Numbered from the stretch's first letter, positions 33,423 to 44,880 are shown. The stretch: 64,000 bases of DNA from Aquarana catesbeiana (GCF_042186555.1 NC_133325.1:669505639-669569638), one strand, 5' to 3'. Notes: generated by a model not told the origin, from the letters alone. Numbers and translations are program-made.

Positions 33423-34394
33423 CCACTTGATATCAGCGCTATAGCCGAATGACGGCTACAGCGTGGATCTGAATTCCCGGGAGGCCGTCATACGACGGCC
33501 TCCCCTGTGCACGCGCTCTGTAGGGCTCTGTAGGGCTCTGTAGAGTCACTGAGACTCGGGTGCTCACCGATCCAAGTAAGGGGCCGGTCCCGGCCCCTTA
33601 CTATGTGATCAGCTGTCAGCCAATGACAGCTGATCACATGATCAAAACAAAAGCTCTGTGATCGTTTTTTTTTTTCTCCTCGTGCTGACAGTGCAAGGAG
33701 AAAAAAAAGCTGATCACTGGCTCACCAGCAAGGGACATCAGTCCTGAAGAAGAAGAGGAGGCAATAATGCCTCAATTGTGCCTCAATTGTGCCACCAGTA
33801 CCCCCTGCCAGTGCCACCTTACATTGCCTCATCACAGTTCCCACAGTGCCCACCAGTGCCACATATCAATGCCCATATGTGCCACCTATCAATGCCTACA
33901 AGTGCCACCTATCAATGCCCACCATTGGCACCTAACAATGCCCACCAGTGGTGCCAATCAGTGCCACCTAGCAGTGTTGCAGATCAATGTACCAGATCAG
34001 AGCCCATTATTGTCACCAATCAGTGCCCATGACTGCCACCCATCAGTGCCTATCACTGCTACCTATCAGTGCCCATTGGTGCCGCCTCATCAGCGTACAT
34101 TATTGAAGGAGAAAAATTACCCTTTTTAAAATTTTCTAACAAAATATAAAAAAAAAAAAAAAAAAAAAAAATTTTTTTAAATTCTGTCTTTTTAAATTTT
34201 TTTTAACTAAAAATAAAAACCACAGAGGTGATCAAATACCAAAAGAAAGCTCTATTTGTGGGGAAAAAATGATGAAAATTTCATTTGGGTACAGTGTTGT
34301 ATGACCGCGCAATTGTCATTCAAAGTGCGTCAGTGCTGAAAGCTGAAAATTGATCTGGATAGGAGGGGGGTTTAAGTGCTCTGTAAGCAAATGG
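33423..34394 (-). mobile_element. CCACTTG-family TTAA-flanked element, copy D
   Basis: TTAA at 33419-33422 and 34395-34398. Ends CCACTTGATATC and GTAAGCAAATGG. It contains a hairpin GAGGCCGTCATACGACGGCCTC, the GTGCCACCTATCAATGCCCA minisatellite (33770-34095), an A-run (34147-34170) and the family block CTCTATTTGTGGGGA. Same family as copy B in opposite orientation. Confidence 0.75.
33770..34095 (-). repeat. Minisatellite in copy D
   Basis: Degenerate ~20-bp units GTGCCACCTATCAATGCCCA. The forward frames here (NAHMCHLSMPTSATYQCP) are repeat by-products. Confidence 0.8.
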
Positions 34395-34398
34395 TTAA

Positions 34399-35172
34399 AT
34401 GAAACTGCCTCCAGTCTGTGAATGGACAGTGAGGAAACAGCAACAGACTGATGATGTCATCTCCCTGCTCTTTCCTCCTGTATGCATGTCATTTTTTCAC
34501 CAGATATGATGTAACACCCCTGATTGGCCCTTACTGCTGATCCTCCCTCTCTCAGTTGAGTGCTGCTGTATACGGGATTACAAAATGCTGAAATTAAGTC
34601 AAAATAAAATATTTATGCTAGTTGTGACAACAATGCCATAATTCCCCTCCCTAATTCAGCTACCATAGTGCCACAACCTCTCACGAACCTAGACAGTCTA
34701 CTTGGGAAGGGGCTCTTAAGCACTCTCTTACAGCGGTGTACCTGCGGTGAGAGGGGGAAGGGGGGTGTGCAGGCCCCTACACACCTAGGGCCACATGCCA
34801 GCACACCACTGTCATGCAGGTGTCCAACATTGTTGTAATGTGCCAGGCAAGCCTGCTGTGACAACTCACGTCATAGTGGCAAACAATTAAGGGAAGCTCT
34901 CCCAGGTTCATTGTAAGTACTGATATATCATATGTCACAGCTCAGGGTAAGCCTGGGAAGACTTGTTCTGCTCTTGCAGTACCCTGTGTAGCGCTGTCCC
35001 GTAGGAGCCACTGATGCCAAGGGTTCTCTTCCCAGTAATTGCCCCGCAGCCAGCCACACAATTTTGATCACTCTTCAGACTCATTAACCAGTCTCTAGGT
35101 GATGCTATAATGAGAACTTAAACTAGGATAGGTAGTGGGTAATTATAGGATACTCCAGTAACCCTTAATAAC
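34399..35172. other. Unclassified sequence
   Basis: No coding region or repeat structure recognised. Confidence 0.4.
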
Positions 35173-35187
35173 AATTTGAGGACACTA

Positions 35188-36706
35188 AAACAGTAAAAAA
35201 GAATCAGACAGCGCAAAACCAATACTAACAGTATGCAGCTGAACACTGAAAGTCAATATAAAACAATACTTCAGTCAAACATAGATAAAAAAGCAGTGCA
35301 GCGCTCAGATGAAACTACAACTAAAACGCAGAACAACAGAAAGTCTCAGAGTGTGACGTTTCTTGAAGTAAAAAGGTGTCATCAGCCGATAAACCAACAG
35401 GAAGAAAGAAGACTCCTTGATAGTGAACAGGGTGCTTGAAAACAGTATTAACCACTGTGCATCTACTTCAGTGTTGTCCACCACCAGAGGTACAGGCCGC
35501 TCACCTTAATGAATGGACCTCTGAACTAACAGATAGGTCATTTATGCAATCTCTTAACAAGGGTAATGGTAACAGTTGAGAGGGCTGACTTTCTGTATGG
35601 TCCTTCAGTCGATCTCCACATTCGTTCAATAACCAAAAGTCACACTCTTAGGCATGCATTGTTCATGAAAAATTCAAAGAAAAGAAATATAGTGCTCTCC
35701 GTTTGTATAAAAAACCACTAATTTAATAAATAAAAATATTACTCAAAAACACGGCACTGAGTCCCAGTGCTTGGATACAAGACATGTAAATTGCATATAG
35801 AATCAGGTAGGTGGCTGTACTGACGTCACGTAGTCCCCTGCACGCGTATCGTCCATGGGTAAGGACTTCCTCAGCGAATAAGTTGGGGACCCGTGTGTCA
35901 GTTACTTTTTATAAATGCTCTAATCCTGGTTTGTGTGAAATGCAATCAAAAACCCTGCCTACCCATCAGCGATGGGACGTCTGTCTGGGATGACGCTATT
36001 GGTAGCTGAAAGATGTGTCAAAAAATAGCAAACAGTATGATTGGCCATTAAAACATGCCCAGCACACCGATCACTTCTGGGTTGCGGTGTGCAGCATGAT
36101 AGGCTAGCAGAGGTTCCACAACAGTCACTTCCGGGTTATGATACCCACACACCCTCCTGTCATGGCAACTGTCAACACCACAGGATGGGACGGTCCGTCC
36201 CGCCCACAGCACCTACATTAGTCAGAGAACAGGATCACGTGACACGTGATGAACCCAGTATATGGGAACCTCCAGTGAACTAGCTGCCATGGTAACAAAT
36301 ACCGGTGCTGGTCTGACAATCACCTAGTCTGCGTCATCAGAATAACACTGCAATACAGCCTTACATAGGTTATCGAACGTATGTGGAGATCGACTGAAGG
36401 ACCATACAGGAAGTCAGCCCCCTCAACTGTTACCATTACCCTTGTTAAGGGATTGCATAAATGACCTATCTGTTAGTTCAGAGGTCCATTCATTAAGGTG
36501 AGCGGCCTGTACCTCTGGTGGTGGACAACACTGAAGTAGATACACAGTGGTTAATACTGTTTTCAAGCACCCTGTTCACTATCAAGGAGTCTTCTTTCTT
36601 CCTGTTGGTTTATCGGCTGATGACACCTTTTTGCTTCAAGAAACTTCACACTCTGAGACTTTCTGTTGTTCTAATTTTAGTAGTAGTTTCATCTGCTTTT
36701 TTATTA
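35188..36706. mobile_element. PLE-type insertion with inverted arms and 15-bp target duplication
   Basis: The perfect 15-bp duplication AATTTGAGGACACTA (35173-35187 and 36707-36721) flanks a 1.5-kb insertion. Arms 35285-35640 and 36365-36705 are inverted copies (AGTGAACAGGGTGCTTGAAA and its complement, and so on). The centre (35640-36365) contains a reverse-strand hammerhead-like core. No protein. The arms also hold CTGATGA...GAAAC boxes (36617-36644 forward; complement at 35358-35385). The architecture parallels 4616-5068. Confidence 0.72.
35841..35874 (-). ncRNA. Hammerhead-like core (reverse strand)
   Basis: Reverse strand: CTGAGGA (35874-35868), a GTCC/GGAC stem II (35866-35863 with 35854-35851), GATAC (35850-35846), then GCGTG. 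The ACGCGT segment can form a 2-bp stem III. It has the same A-to-T change in the GAA box as the copy at 4746, and a G at the cleavage position, so it is probably inactive. Confidence 0.5.
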
Positions 36707-36721
36707 AATTTGAGGACACTA

Positions 36722-37108
36722 ACTTTCCCCTTTAGAACTGTGAACCAAGTCCTAGCAAAATTAAATGATGGACTGAGTTTGGTAGTAGCAACCTGAAGAG
36801 ATTAAATCTTCCTTTTGAAAATCCGAGCAAAGTCTTTTCACTAAGAATTAAATAGACTGAGCTCTTCAGGACACCAAACACAATGTTCTCTTTCCATGCT
36901 GACTCTAGCATAAGAGAGATGGCTGCAGCACGCAGTCTCTAGGATCTCTCACACCAGTCTGTACTTACTAATGTCCTTGGATAATTGATTGTCTTCTTCC
37001 AATATCTTCCAGGCACCTTCACCCCCGTGGTACCAGACTAGGTCCTCAGGCAACAGCCCCTCAGTCAGCATCAGCAAACTCTCAGCAAAGTAAGCCTCCA
37101 GCTACTCC
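36722..37108. other. Unclassified sequence
   Basis: Continues the flank of the PLE insertion. No coding region recognised. Confidence 0.4.
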
Positions 37109-37116
37109 CACTAAGG

Positions 37117-37273
37117 CAGGGGTAGACAACCTTGGCCCTCCAGCTGTGGTGAAACTACAAGTCCCATGAGACATTGCAAGACCCTGACAATTACAGGTAT
37201 GACTCCTAGAGGCAGGGGCATGATGGGATTTGTAGTTTCACCACAGCTGGAGGGCTGAGATTGCCTACCCCTG
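37117..37273. mobile_element. 157-bp hAT MITE
   Basis: Perfect 8-bp duplication CACTAAGG (37109-37116; 37274-37281). Ends CAGGGGTAGACAACCTTGGC and GCCTACCCCTG, with long inverted arms (CTCCAGCTGTGGTGAAACTA / complement). A textbook small hAT derivative. Confidence 0.92.
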
Positions 37274-37966
37274 CACTAAGGCCTCAATAAACTGCAGGCA
37301 CACGGCAGAATTGCCCAGGGTGGCAAACAGCCCCCCTAGGCTGTGATCTCCTCTTCAGTGATCTCAGTCTCAGAATATTTATACACACTTCCAGCCATGA
37401 TCTGGGTACCTCTCCCCAAGGATTGGCCAGAGCTGTATAAATATTTAGCTGATTAGACTCTCCACTAACTTACAGAATATTTCTGGACAAGGAGGGGAAA
37501 GCAGTTAATCCTGCAGTCACAGAACAGACCAAAACAATCAAGCACAGCCACAATGATTACAATGAGCCAGAACTAAATTTGCCTAGCAATAAAATGCAGC
37601 TTCACTAGATAACTCTGTAAATATTGTAAAAAAAGCTTGAGACACTGAAAAATCTGGTAATCTGGTGCAGCTCTGCATAAAAACCGATCAGCTTCCAGGT
37701 TATATTGTCAAAGTTTAACTGAACAAGCTGAAGTTAGAAGCTGATTGGCTACCATGCACAGCTGCAATGGTGTGCACAGCCTACTGTATTAGGGTGTGCA
37801 CCCCAAAGCTCAAACACACATGCCTTTCTCTGCAGCTTCAGCTGCATGGGGCAGTGATTGAATTGGTCTGTGCTGAGTGGCTTCCTGTTCATTTACAAAC
37901 TGAAGCATAGTAAACACAGTTTACTATGCTTCTGTTATGAATAAACACAGTGAGCGAGTGTGTTCA

Positions 37967-38773
37967 GCATACTGCAGGTACACTTTACCAAGCAGGAGTT
38001 CTAAGTGCACCAACTAAAGTGGCTAGCTGAAGATTCAAGGTCTCATTCTTCTTCCAAGGGACTGAAGTTACTGGTGCCATATGGGCACGCACACACGTCT
38101 CTGAGCTCTGTATATGTAGTGTATGTGAAGGGTAGTCTGACTTGGGAGTTAAGCCACTGAACACTGAATTAGGTACAGTGTTTATAGTTGGGCCTGTGGT
38201 TTCCAGGGATAGAAGAGAGAGGTCTGACATAAGAGCCCTTTCACACCGCGCCACCCATAGCGTCGGCGGTAAAATGCCGCTATTTTTAGCGGCATTTTAC
38301 CGTCGGATTAGCGGCGCATTTGGGCCGCTAGCGGGATGCTTTTACCCCCCACTAGTGGCCGAGAAAGGGTTAAAACCGCCCGCAATGCGCCGCAATAGCG
38401 GCGTTTTGCCGGCGGTATCCCAGCACTGCCCCATTGATTTCAATGGGGAGCAGCGGTGGAGGAGCGGTAAACACACCGCTCCTTCACTGCTCGAAAGAAG
38501 CTGCTGGCAGGACTTTTTTTCCCGTCCTGCCAGCGCAGCGCTCCGGTGTGAAAGCCCTCGGGCTTTCACACTGGAGACAATGCTGCAGCTGTTTGAGGGC
38601 GGATTGCAGGCACTATTTTTAACGCTATAGTGCCTGCAAAATGCCCTCGGTGTGAAAGGGGTCTTAGAGTGGGTCATTCTTCTGCTCCCCTCCTGCCTGG
38701 GCTCATGGAGCCAATTTAAGTAGAGGTAACTGATCCAGTATAAAGTTGCCATATTGAGATTTGTTGCTATTGG
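37967..38773 (+). mobile_element. Endogenous retrovirus LTR piece (with Harbinger MITE inside)
   Basis: 37967-38232 and 38667-38770 match 43840-44215, the 5' part of the LTR of the retroviral remnant described at 43837. The match includes CACTGAACACTGAATTAGGT and GGAGCCAATTTAAGTAGAGG. It stops at TTGTTGCTATT, before the rest of the LTR. A 22-bp direct repeat flanks the piece (37945-37966 and 38774-38795, ACACAGTGAGCGAGTG..), far longer than a retroviral 4-6 bp duplication. Confidence 0.75.
38233..38663. mobile_element. PIF/Harbinger-like MITE inside the LTR piece
   Basis: Same family as 24830-25256: ends GAGCCCTTTCACACCG and CGGTGTGAAAGGGGTC, internal hairpin GCGGTAAAATGCCGCTA / complement. 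Flanked by TAA (38230-38232) and TTA (38664-38666). The related LTR at 44101-44116 reads GACATAAGAGAGGGTC without it, i.e. the empty site. Confidence 0.85.
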
Positions 38774-38774
38774 A

Positions 38775-39087
38775 CACAGTGAGCGAGTGTGTTCACTGTG
38801 TTCATTTAGAAAAGGAAGGTGCTGGTAAATTACATATTTACTAGCCCCTTCCCCTGCTCTCCATCCTGAAACATCTCCCGCAGCAGCCGAGGGGAGATGA
38901 AGGAGGGAAGCCAGCAGCGCTGTTGGGGGGCAATAAGGGGGGGCAGCCCGGGCAGTAGGGGGAATCGGCACCACACATAGTGATTAGGGTGTGCCCAGGC
39001 ACACCCCCTGAGTATGCCTATGCACAGCTGCACCAGATTCTGAGTTCTCCAATTTTAGTAAATCCCCCTATAGTGTATATTAATGTA
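38775..39087. other. Fragments of older repeats
   Basis: A repeat interrupted by the LTR piece resumes here. It ends with GCACAGCTGCACCAGATTCT (39023-39042), which continues a MITE-like segment broken at 37655-37770 (CTGGTGCAGCTCTGCAT). No coding region. Confidence 0.4.
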
Positions 39088-40227
39088 CAGAATCTCACAA
39101 AAGTGAGTACACCCCTCACATTTTTGTAAATATTTTATTATATCTTTTCATGTGACAACACTGAAGAAATTACATGTTGCTACAATGTAAAGTAGTGAGT
39201 GCACAGCTTGTATAACAGTGTAAATTTGCTGTCCCCTCAAAATAACTCAACACACATCCATTAATGTCTAAACCGCTGGCAACAAAACTGAGTACACCCC
39301 CTCAAGTGAAAATGTCCAAATTGGGATAAATTAGCCATTTTCCTTTCCCGATGTCATGTGACTTGTTAGTGTTACAAGGTCTCAGATGTGAATGGGGAGC
39401 AGGTGTGTTAAATTTGGTGTTATCGCTCTCTCATACTGGTCACTGGAAGTTCAACATGGCACCTCATGGCAAAGAACTCTCTGAGGATCTGAAAAAAAGA
39501 ATTGTTGCTCTACATAACGATGGCCTAGGCTAGAAGAAGATTGCCAAGACCCTGAAACTGAGCTGCAGCACGGTGGCCAAGAGCATACAGCGGTTTAACA
39601 GGACAGGTTCCACTCAGAACAGGCCTCGCCATGGTCGACCAAAGAAGTTGAATGCACGTGCTCAGCGTTATATCCAGAGGTTGTCTTTGGGAAATAGACG
39701 CATGAGTGCTGCCAGCATTGCTGCAGAGGTTTAAGGGGTGGGGGGTCAGCTTGTCAGTACTCAGACCATACGCCGCACACTGCATCACATTGGTCTGCAT
39801 GGCTGTCATCCCAGAAGGAAGCCTCTTTTGAAGATGATGCACAAGAAAGCCTGAAACAGTTTGCTGAAGACAAGCAGACTAAGGACATGGATTACTGGAA
39901 CCATGTCCTGTGGCCTGATGAGACCAAGATAAACGTATTTGGTTCAGATGGTGTCAAGCGTGTGTGGTGGCAACCAGATGAGGAGTACAAAGACAAGTGT
40001 GTCTTGCCTACAGTCAGACATGGTGGTGGGAGTGTCATGGTCTGGGGCTGCATGAGTGCTGCCGACACTGGGGAGCTACAGTTCATTGAGGGAACCATGA
40101 ATGCCAACATGTACTATGACCAGGCCCGGATTTACTCCCTTTGCCGCCCCAAGGCTGGGCCCTTCAATGCCGCCCCCCCCCCCCCCCACACACACACCAC
40201 CAGAAAGAGCCCCCAGACATAATACGG

Positions 40228-40703
40228 TCAAAGACTGCAGACATGTTACAAGAGATGGTCAGAGACTGCAGACATGATACAGGAGACGGTCAGAGACTGC
40301 AGACATAGTACAGGAGATGATCAGAGACTGCAGACATAGTACAGGAGATGATCAGAGACTGCGGACATAGTACAGGAGGTGATCAGAGACTGCAGACATG
40401 ATACAAGAGATGATCAGAGACTGCAGACATAGTACAGGAGATGATCAGAGACTGCAGACATAGTACAGGAGATGATCAGAGACTGCAGACATAGTACAGG
40501 AGATGATCAGAGACTGCAGACATAGTACAGGAGATGATCAGAGACTGCAGACATAGTACAGGAGATGATCAGAGACTGCAGACATAATACAGGAGATGAT
40601 CAGAGACTGCAATCATAGTACAGGAGATGGTCAGAGACTGCAGACATGATACAGGAGACGGTCAGAGACTGCAGACATGATACAGGAGACGGTCAGAGAC
40701 TGC
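40228..40703 (+). repeat. ~31-bp minisatellite
   Basis: About 15 units based on GATCAGAGACTGCAGACATA followed by GTACAGGAGAT. Very uniform in the middle, more variable at the edges. Related to the array at 55127-55650. Confidence 0.9.
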
Positions 40704-40999
40704 AGTTCCTATGGACATTAGTAAATAATGGCTGATCAGCCCTCTCACCTGACCCAGCGATACAGCAACGGTTCCTCTGATCAGGAGTCAGCTCACTCTG
40801 AATTGCCCGTGGCGACTCCGCTGGGTAGCACCCAGATCTGTATTCCTGCAATGACTCCATTCCTTTCTCCGCCAGGGATGGCACCAGGCTGTGTGGCTTT
40901 CCCTCTGGTGGCACAGGGCAGCGGGGTTCTCTCTCTAATGGCTTTCCCTCAGCAGTGTCCTCTCCCTCTGGAGCCCTGGGTATACTTTCCTGGGTGTAG

Positions 41000-42110
41000 A
41001 CCCCCCCCAGGACAAACCACCCCCCTCCATTAGTACAGACCCCCACCAGGACAAACCCCCCTCCCTTCATTAGTACAGATCCCCCCAGGACAAACATCCC
41101 TCCCTTCATTAGTACAGATCCCCCCAGGACAAACCCCCCTCCCTTCATTAGTACAGACCCCCCCAGGACAAACCCCCCTCCCTTCATTAGTACAGACCCC
41201 CCCCAGGACAAACCCCCCTCCCTTCATTAGTACAGATCCCCCCAGGACAAACCCCCCTCCCTTCATTAGTACAGACCCCCCCAGGACAAACCCCCCTCCC
41301 TTCATTAGTACAGACCCCCCCAGGACAAACCCCCCTCCCTTCATTAGTACAGACTCCCCCCAGGAAAAACCCCCCTCCCTTCATTAGTACAGACCCCCCC
41401 AGGACAAACCCCCCTCCCTTCATTAGTACAGACTCCCCCCAGGACAAACCCCCCTCCCTTCATTAGTAAAGACCCCCCCCAGGACAAACCCCCCTCCCTT
41501 CATTAGTACAGACCCCCCCAGGACAAACCCCCCTCCCTTCATTAGTACAGACCCCCCCAGGACAAACCCTCCTCCCTTCATTAGTACAGACCCCCCCAGG
41601 ACAAACGCCCCTCTATTAGTACAAACCCCCCAGGACAACCCCCCTCCATTAGTACAAACCTCCCCCCCCCAGGACAACCCCCCTCCATTAGTACATACCC
41701 CCCAGGACAACCCCCCCTCCATTAGTACAAACCCCCAGGTCAACCCCCTCCATTAGCACAGACCCCCCTAGGACAAACCACCCCTCCCTTCATTAGTACA
41801 GACCCCCCCAGGACAAACCCCCCTCCATTAGTACAGACCCCCAGGGCAAACCCCCCCTTTATTAGTACAATCCCCCCCCGGACAACCCCCCTCCCCTTCA
41901 TTAGTACAGACATCCCAAGACAAACCCCCCTCCATTAGTGCAGACATCCCAGGACAAACCCCCCTTCACTAGTACAGACCCCCAGGACAACCCCCCCTCC
42001 ATTAGTGCAGACATCCCAGGACAAACCCCCCTTCACTAGTACAGACCCCCAGGACAACCCCCCCTCCATTAGTACAGACCCCCCAGGACACCCCCCCCCC
42101 CCTCCATAAG
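41000..42110 (+). repeat. ~38-39-bp C-rich minisatellite
   Basis: More than 20 units of CCCCCCAGGACAAACCCCCC followed by TCCCTTCATTAGTACAGA, shortening and diverging toward 42110. Unit length close to 39 keeps long reverse frames open (GGSVLMKGGGFVL periodic); these are not genes. The G-rich reverse strand could form quadruplexes. Confidence 0.92.
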
Positions 42111-43099
42111 TGTACAGATGGAGACAAGCTTGGGCGGGAGTGAGAGACACAGGAGAACACGCACCCCCCCCGCACAGAGACCAGCCGATCTCCGGCGGCT
42201 GCTCTCCTTTGACAGGAGGAGGGAGGGGGGACAGGCTTGAGCCTCGAAAAAACCAGCAGCGGCGGCGGTGACCTGCGGAGGAAGCCGCCTCAGTCTGGAC
42301 ACAGAGAGGAGGAGGAGGGAGAGGAGCACTCTAGTGCTTCAGCGCCCCCACCTCTCTGGCACCCGGGTGCGCTGCATCACATGCTGCTATGTTAATGTGG
42401 GGGGGGCGGCCGAGAATTCTTTGCAGGAGCGGCGCCGCCCCTGTACCACTGCCGCCCCGAGGCTTGGCCTCGGTGGCCTTGTGGGAAATCCGGCCCTGAC
42501 TATGACATACTGAAGCAGAGCATGATCCCCTCCCTTCGGAGACTGGGCCGCAGGGCAGGATTCCAACATGATAACGACTTAAAACACACCTCCAAGACGA
42601 CCACTGCCTTGTTAAAGAAGCTGTGGGTAAAGGTGATGGACTGGCCAAGCATTTCTCCAGACCTAAACCCTATTAAGCATCTGTGGGGCATCCTCAAATG
42701 GAAGGTGGAGGAGCGCAAGGTCTCTAACATCTACCAGCGATGTGATGTCATCATGGAGGAGTGGAAGAGGACTGCAGTGGCAACCTGTGAACTCCATGCC
42801 CAAGAGGGTTAAGGCAGTGCTGGAAAAAAATGGTGGTCACACAAAATAATGACACTTTGGGCCCAATTTGGACATATTTACATAAGGGTGTACTCACTTT
42901 TGTTGCCAGCGGTTTAGACATTAATGGCTGTGTGTTGAGTTATTTTGAGGGAACAGCAAATTTACACTGTTATACAAGCTGTACACTCACTACTTTACAT
43001 TGTAGCAAAGTGTCATTTCTTCAGTGTTGTCACATGAAAAGATATAATAAAATATTTACAAAAATGTGAGGGGTGTACTCACTTTTGTGAGACATTGTA

Positions 43100-43836
43100 T
43101 ATGGCAATGAGTGTATTAGAGAGGTGTGAGACACTGTATTGCACACAGAGGAATGAGACTCTGTGCCAAACAAAGAGGTATAGGGCACTGTTTGCAATAT
43201 GAAGGTATAGGGCACTATGTGTAATACAGAGGTATTGCTTGTAAACGAGTACTCTGAAGCACTATATGTAGAATATACATGAGACTATGGGATTGATTTA
43301 CAAAAGAAGCTGATCGCTTTGCAAGGGAAGTTGCACTTTGTAAAGGAAGTTTGCAAGATCTTAGTAAATGGTTAAGCTCTACTGACTTTCATCATCCAAT
43401 CATGTGCAATCAAAAATTATTTTTTTTCCCCCACATGTGATTGGGCAGTCACCACAGGGCAGGAGAAGAGACTGGACCCAGGGGAGAGGTGTTGCCTCCC
43501 GGGTCAGTCCACTGTCCTTTCCAGGCATCCATGGCTGGTCAGGGACATCCAGCCTGAGAGGGAATCTGGGGGGAACCTCCAGAAGTACCTGTACCAATGG
43601 CATGAAGCGTTCCACTGTGAGGTGACCAGTCGGGTTACCTGAAGAGCCTGCATGTTCCAGGGTGTTCTTTTTTGACCTTGGCTGCAGGATTGGTGAGCGG
43701 GCATTTGCCCATTTGCAGGAAACAAGGACACTGCACGCAGACAATGTTACTTTACTTTTGCCCACACTTGCCAGAACATGGGTCTCATTGATGCCCTGTT
43801 AAACAGTCACAGTGTCCGCCTTGCTATCCGGATACT
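43100..43836. other. Flank with MITE remnant
   Basis: 43285-43440 is a diverged partial copy of the MITE at 28796 (GGGATTGATTTACAAAAG; CATCCAATCATGTGCAA). 43440-43836 is unclassified; overlapping frames on both strands show no domain I recognise. Confidence 0.45.
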
Positions 43837-44548
43837 GTCAGCATACTGAAGTTACACTTTACTAAGCAGGAGTTCTAAGTGCACCAACTAAAGTGGCTAG
43901 CTGAAGATTCAAGGCCTCAGTCTTCTTCCAAGGGACTGAAGTTACTGATGCCATAGGGGCACACACACACATACTCAGAGCTCTGTATATGTAGTGTATG
44001 TGAAGGGTAGTCTGACTTGGGAGTTAAGCCACTGAACACTGAATTAGGTACAGTGTTTATAGTTGGGCCTGTGGTTTCCAGGGATAGAAGAGAGAGGTCT
44101 GACATAAGAGAGGGTCATTCTTTTGCTCTCCTCCTGCCTGGGCTCATGGAGCCAATTTAAGTAGAGGTAACCAATCCGGTATAAAGTTGCCATATTGTGA
44201 TTTGTTGCTATTAAAGTGTTTGCCTCTGCTCTTGGGGTTATTTGAAGTTGTGGAATCCCCTGAAAGCAGCCTGACTATACTATTGAGTTATAGTGCTATT
44301 GGTTCTCAGTTATTGCTCTTCAGTTAATTCACTTGAAAACTGCTACTGTCTGTTACTTTTCCACAGAAATTTTACGTACAGACAATTTCTGTGTTTTAGC
44401 ATAACGTGTGTGTTTTTCATTGGTGCTTGCACTTACACGCTTGCCAGGTGTGACAGAGTGTCTGAGACTGTTCTTGGGGTTGAGAGGCAGAGTACAGAAC
44501 CAAACAAACTCAAGTGGCTCCTACGGGGATGGCACTACATGTAGGGGA

Positions 44549-44562
44549 ACTCGTCCGGGATA
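44549..44562 (+). promoter_or_regulatory. Retroviral primer-binding-site-like motif
   Basis: CTCGTCCGGGAT a few bases after the LTR end, as expected for a tRNA-Pro primer. The G-run upstream has a small insertion. Confidence 0.6.
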
Positions 44563-44880
44563 TACCGTTACTCTGCAATCAACTCCTCAAGACAGCAACC
44601 CTACAAGCACCAAGATGGACTCTGCTGCTGCGACCCAGTAGTGTGGTGAAAAAGGCTCCCGTCCAGAGCCAAGCGTAGTGATTGACCCTCCTGGGGAGGC
44701 CTGGACCGAAGAGCAGATCAGCCAGGTGGTGAAGACGTTGATCTCAGACCAGAAGGCGTGGTTGATTAAGGTCAGACCAGACCAAGAGACCTGTGGCACC
44801 CTTGCACTACCAGAGTGTAAGCTAGGGATTCCTGACATTTTCCAATGAGCCAGTGTACAGTTGGCTGACAAGACTCAGAG

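Larger units (their letters stand above)
40121..42498. mobile_element. hAT nonautonomous element carrying two minisatellites
   Basis: The perfect 8-bp duplication ACTATGAC (40113-40120; 42499-42506) lies inside the Tc1 transposase codons, so excision in silico restores the frame NMYYD-ILK. Ends CAGGCCCGGATTTA and AAATCCGGCCCTG. The inside is two tandem arrays (40228-40703 and about 41000-42110) and GC-rich unique sequence; no transposase. The very different composition from its host explains the many spurious frames. Confidence 0.93.
39456..42812 (+). pseudogene. Tc1-like transposase, interrupted
   Basis: Starts at ATG 39456 (MAPHGKELSEDLKK), a helix-turn-helix N-terminus. A TAG at 39531-39533 and further stops (near 39733) and frameshifts follow. 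First catalytic block WPDETKIN (near 39912), then GGGSVMVWGCMS (near 40024). Coding stops at NMYYD (40120), where the hAT element inserts, and resumes at 42507 as ILKQSMIP. Second block FQHDNDLKHTSKT (near 42561). The third block reads SPDLNPIKHLWG (near 42657), with Lys in place of the catalytic Glu. The C-terminus ends at 42812. Typical length would be ~340 residues. Inactive by several independent lesions. Confidence 0.9.
39088..43097 (+). mobile_element. Tc1/mariner element split by a hAT element
   Basis: TA at 39086-39087 and 43098-43099. Terminal inverted repeats of about 210 bp (CAGAATCTCACAAAAGTGAG left; CTCACTTTTGTGAGACATTG right), with an inner GTCTAAACCGCTGGCAACAA / complement. The transposase-coding centre is interrupted at 40121 by a 2.4-kb hAT insertion. 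Confidence 0.93.

Noticed and set aside
38142..38974. Frames of 162 and 210 residues
   Set aside because: They cross the Harbinger MITE and the LTR junction, so they cannot be one gene.
40693..41743. Glycine-rich reverse frames with 13-residue period
   Set aside because: Open because the C-rich unit is near 39 bp; no start context or domain; inside a hAT element.
40228..42110. CRISPR-like regular repeats
   Set aside because: Units are contiguous minisatellite copies without unique spacers, in a eukaryotic transposon, with no cas genes.
43400..43765. 121-residue reverse frame overlapping a forward frame
   Set aside because: No domain recognised, no gene context, and frames on both strands are equally open.
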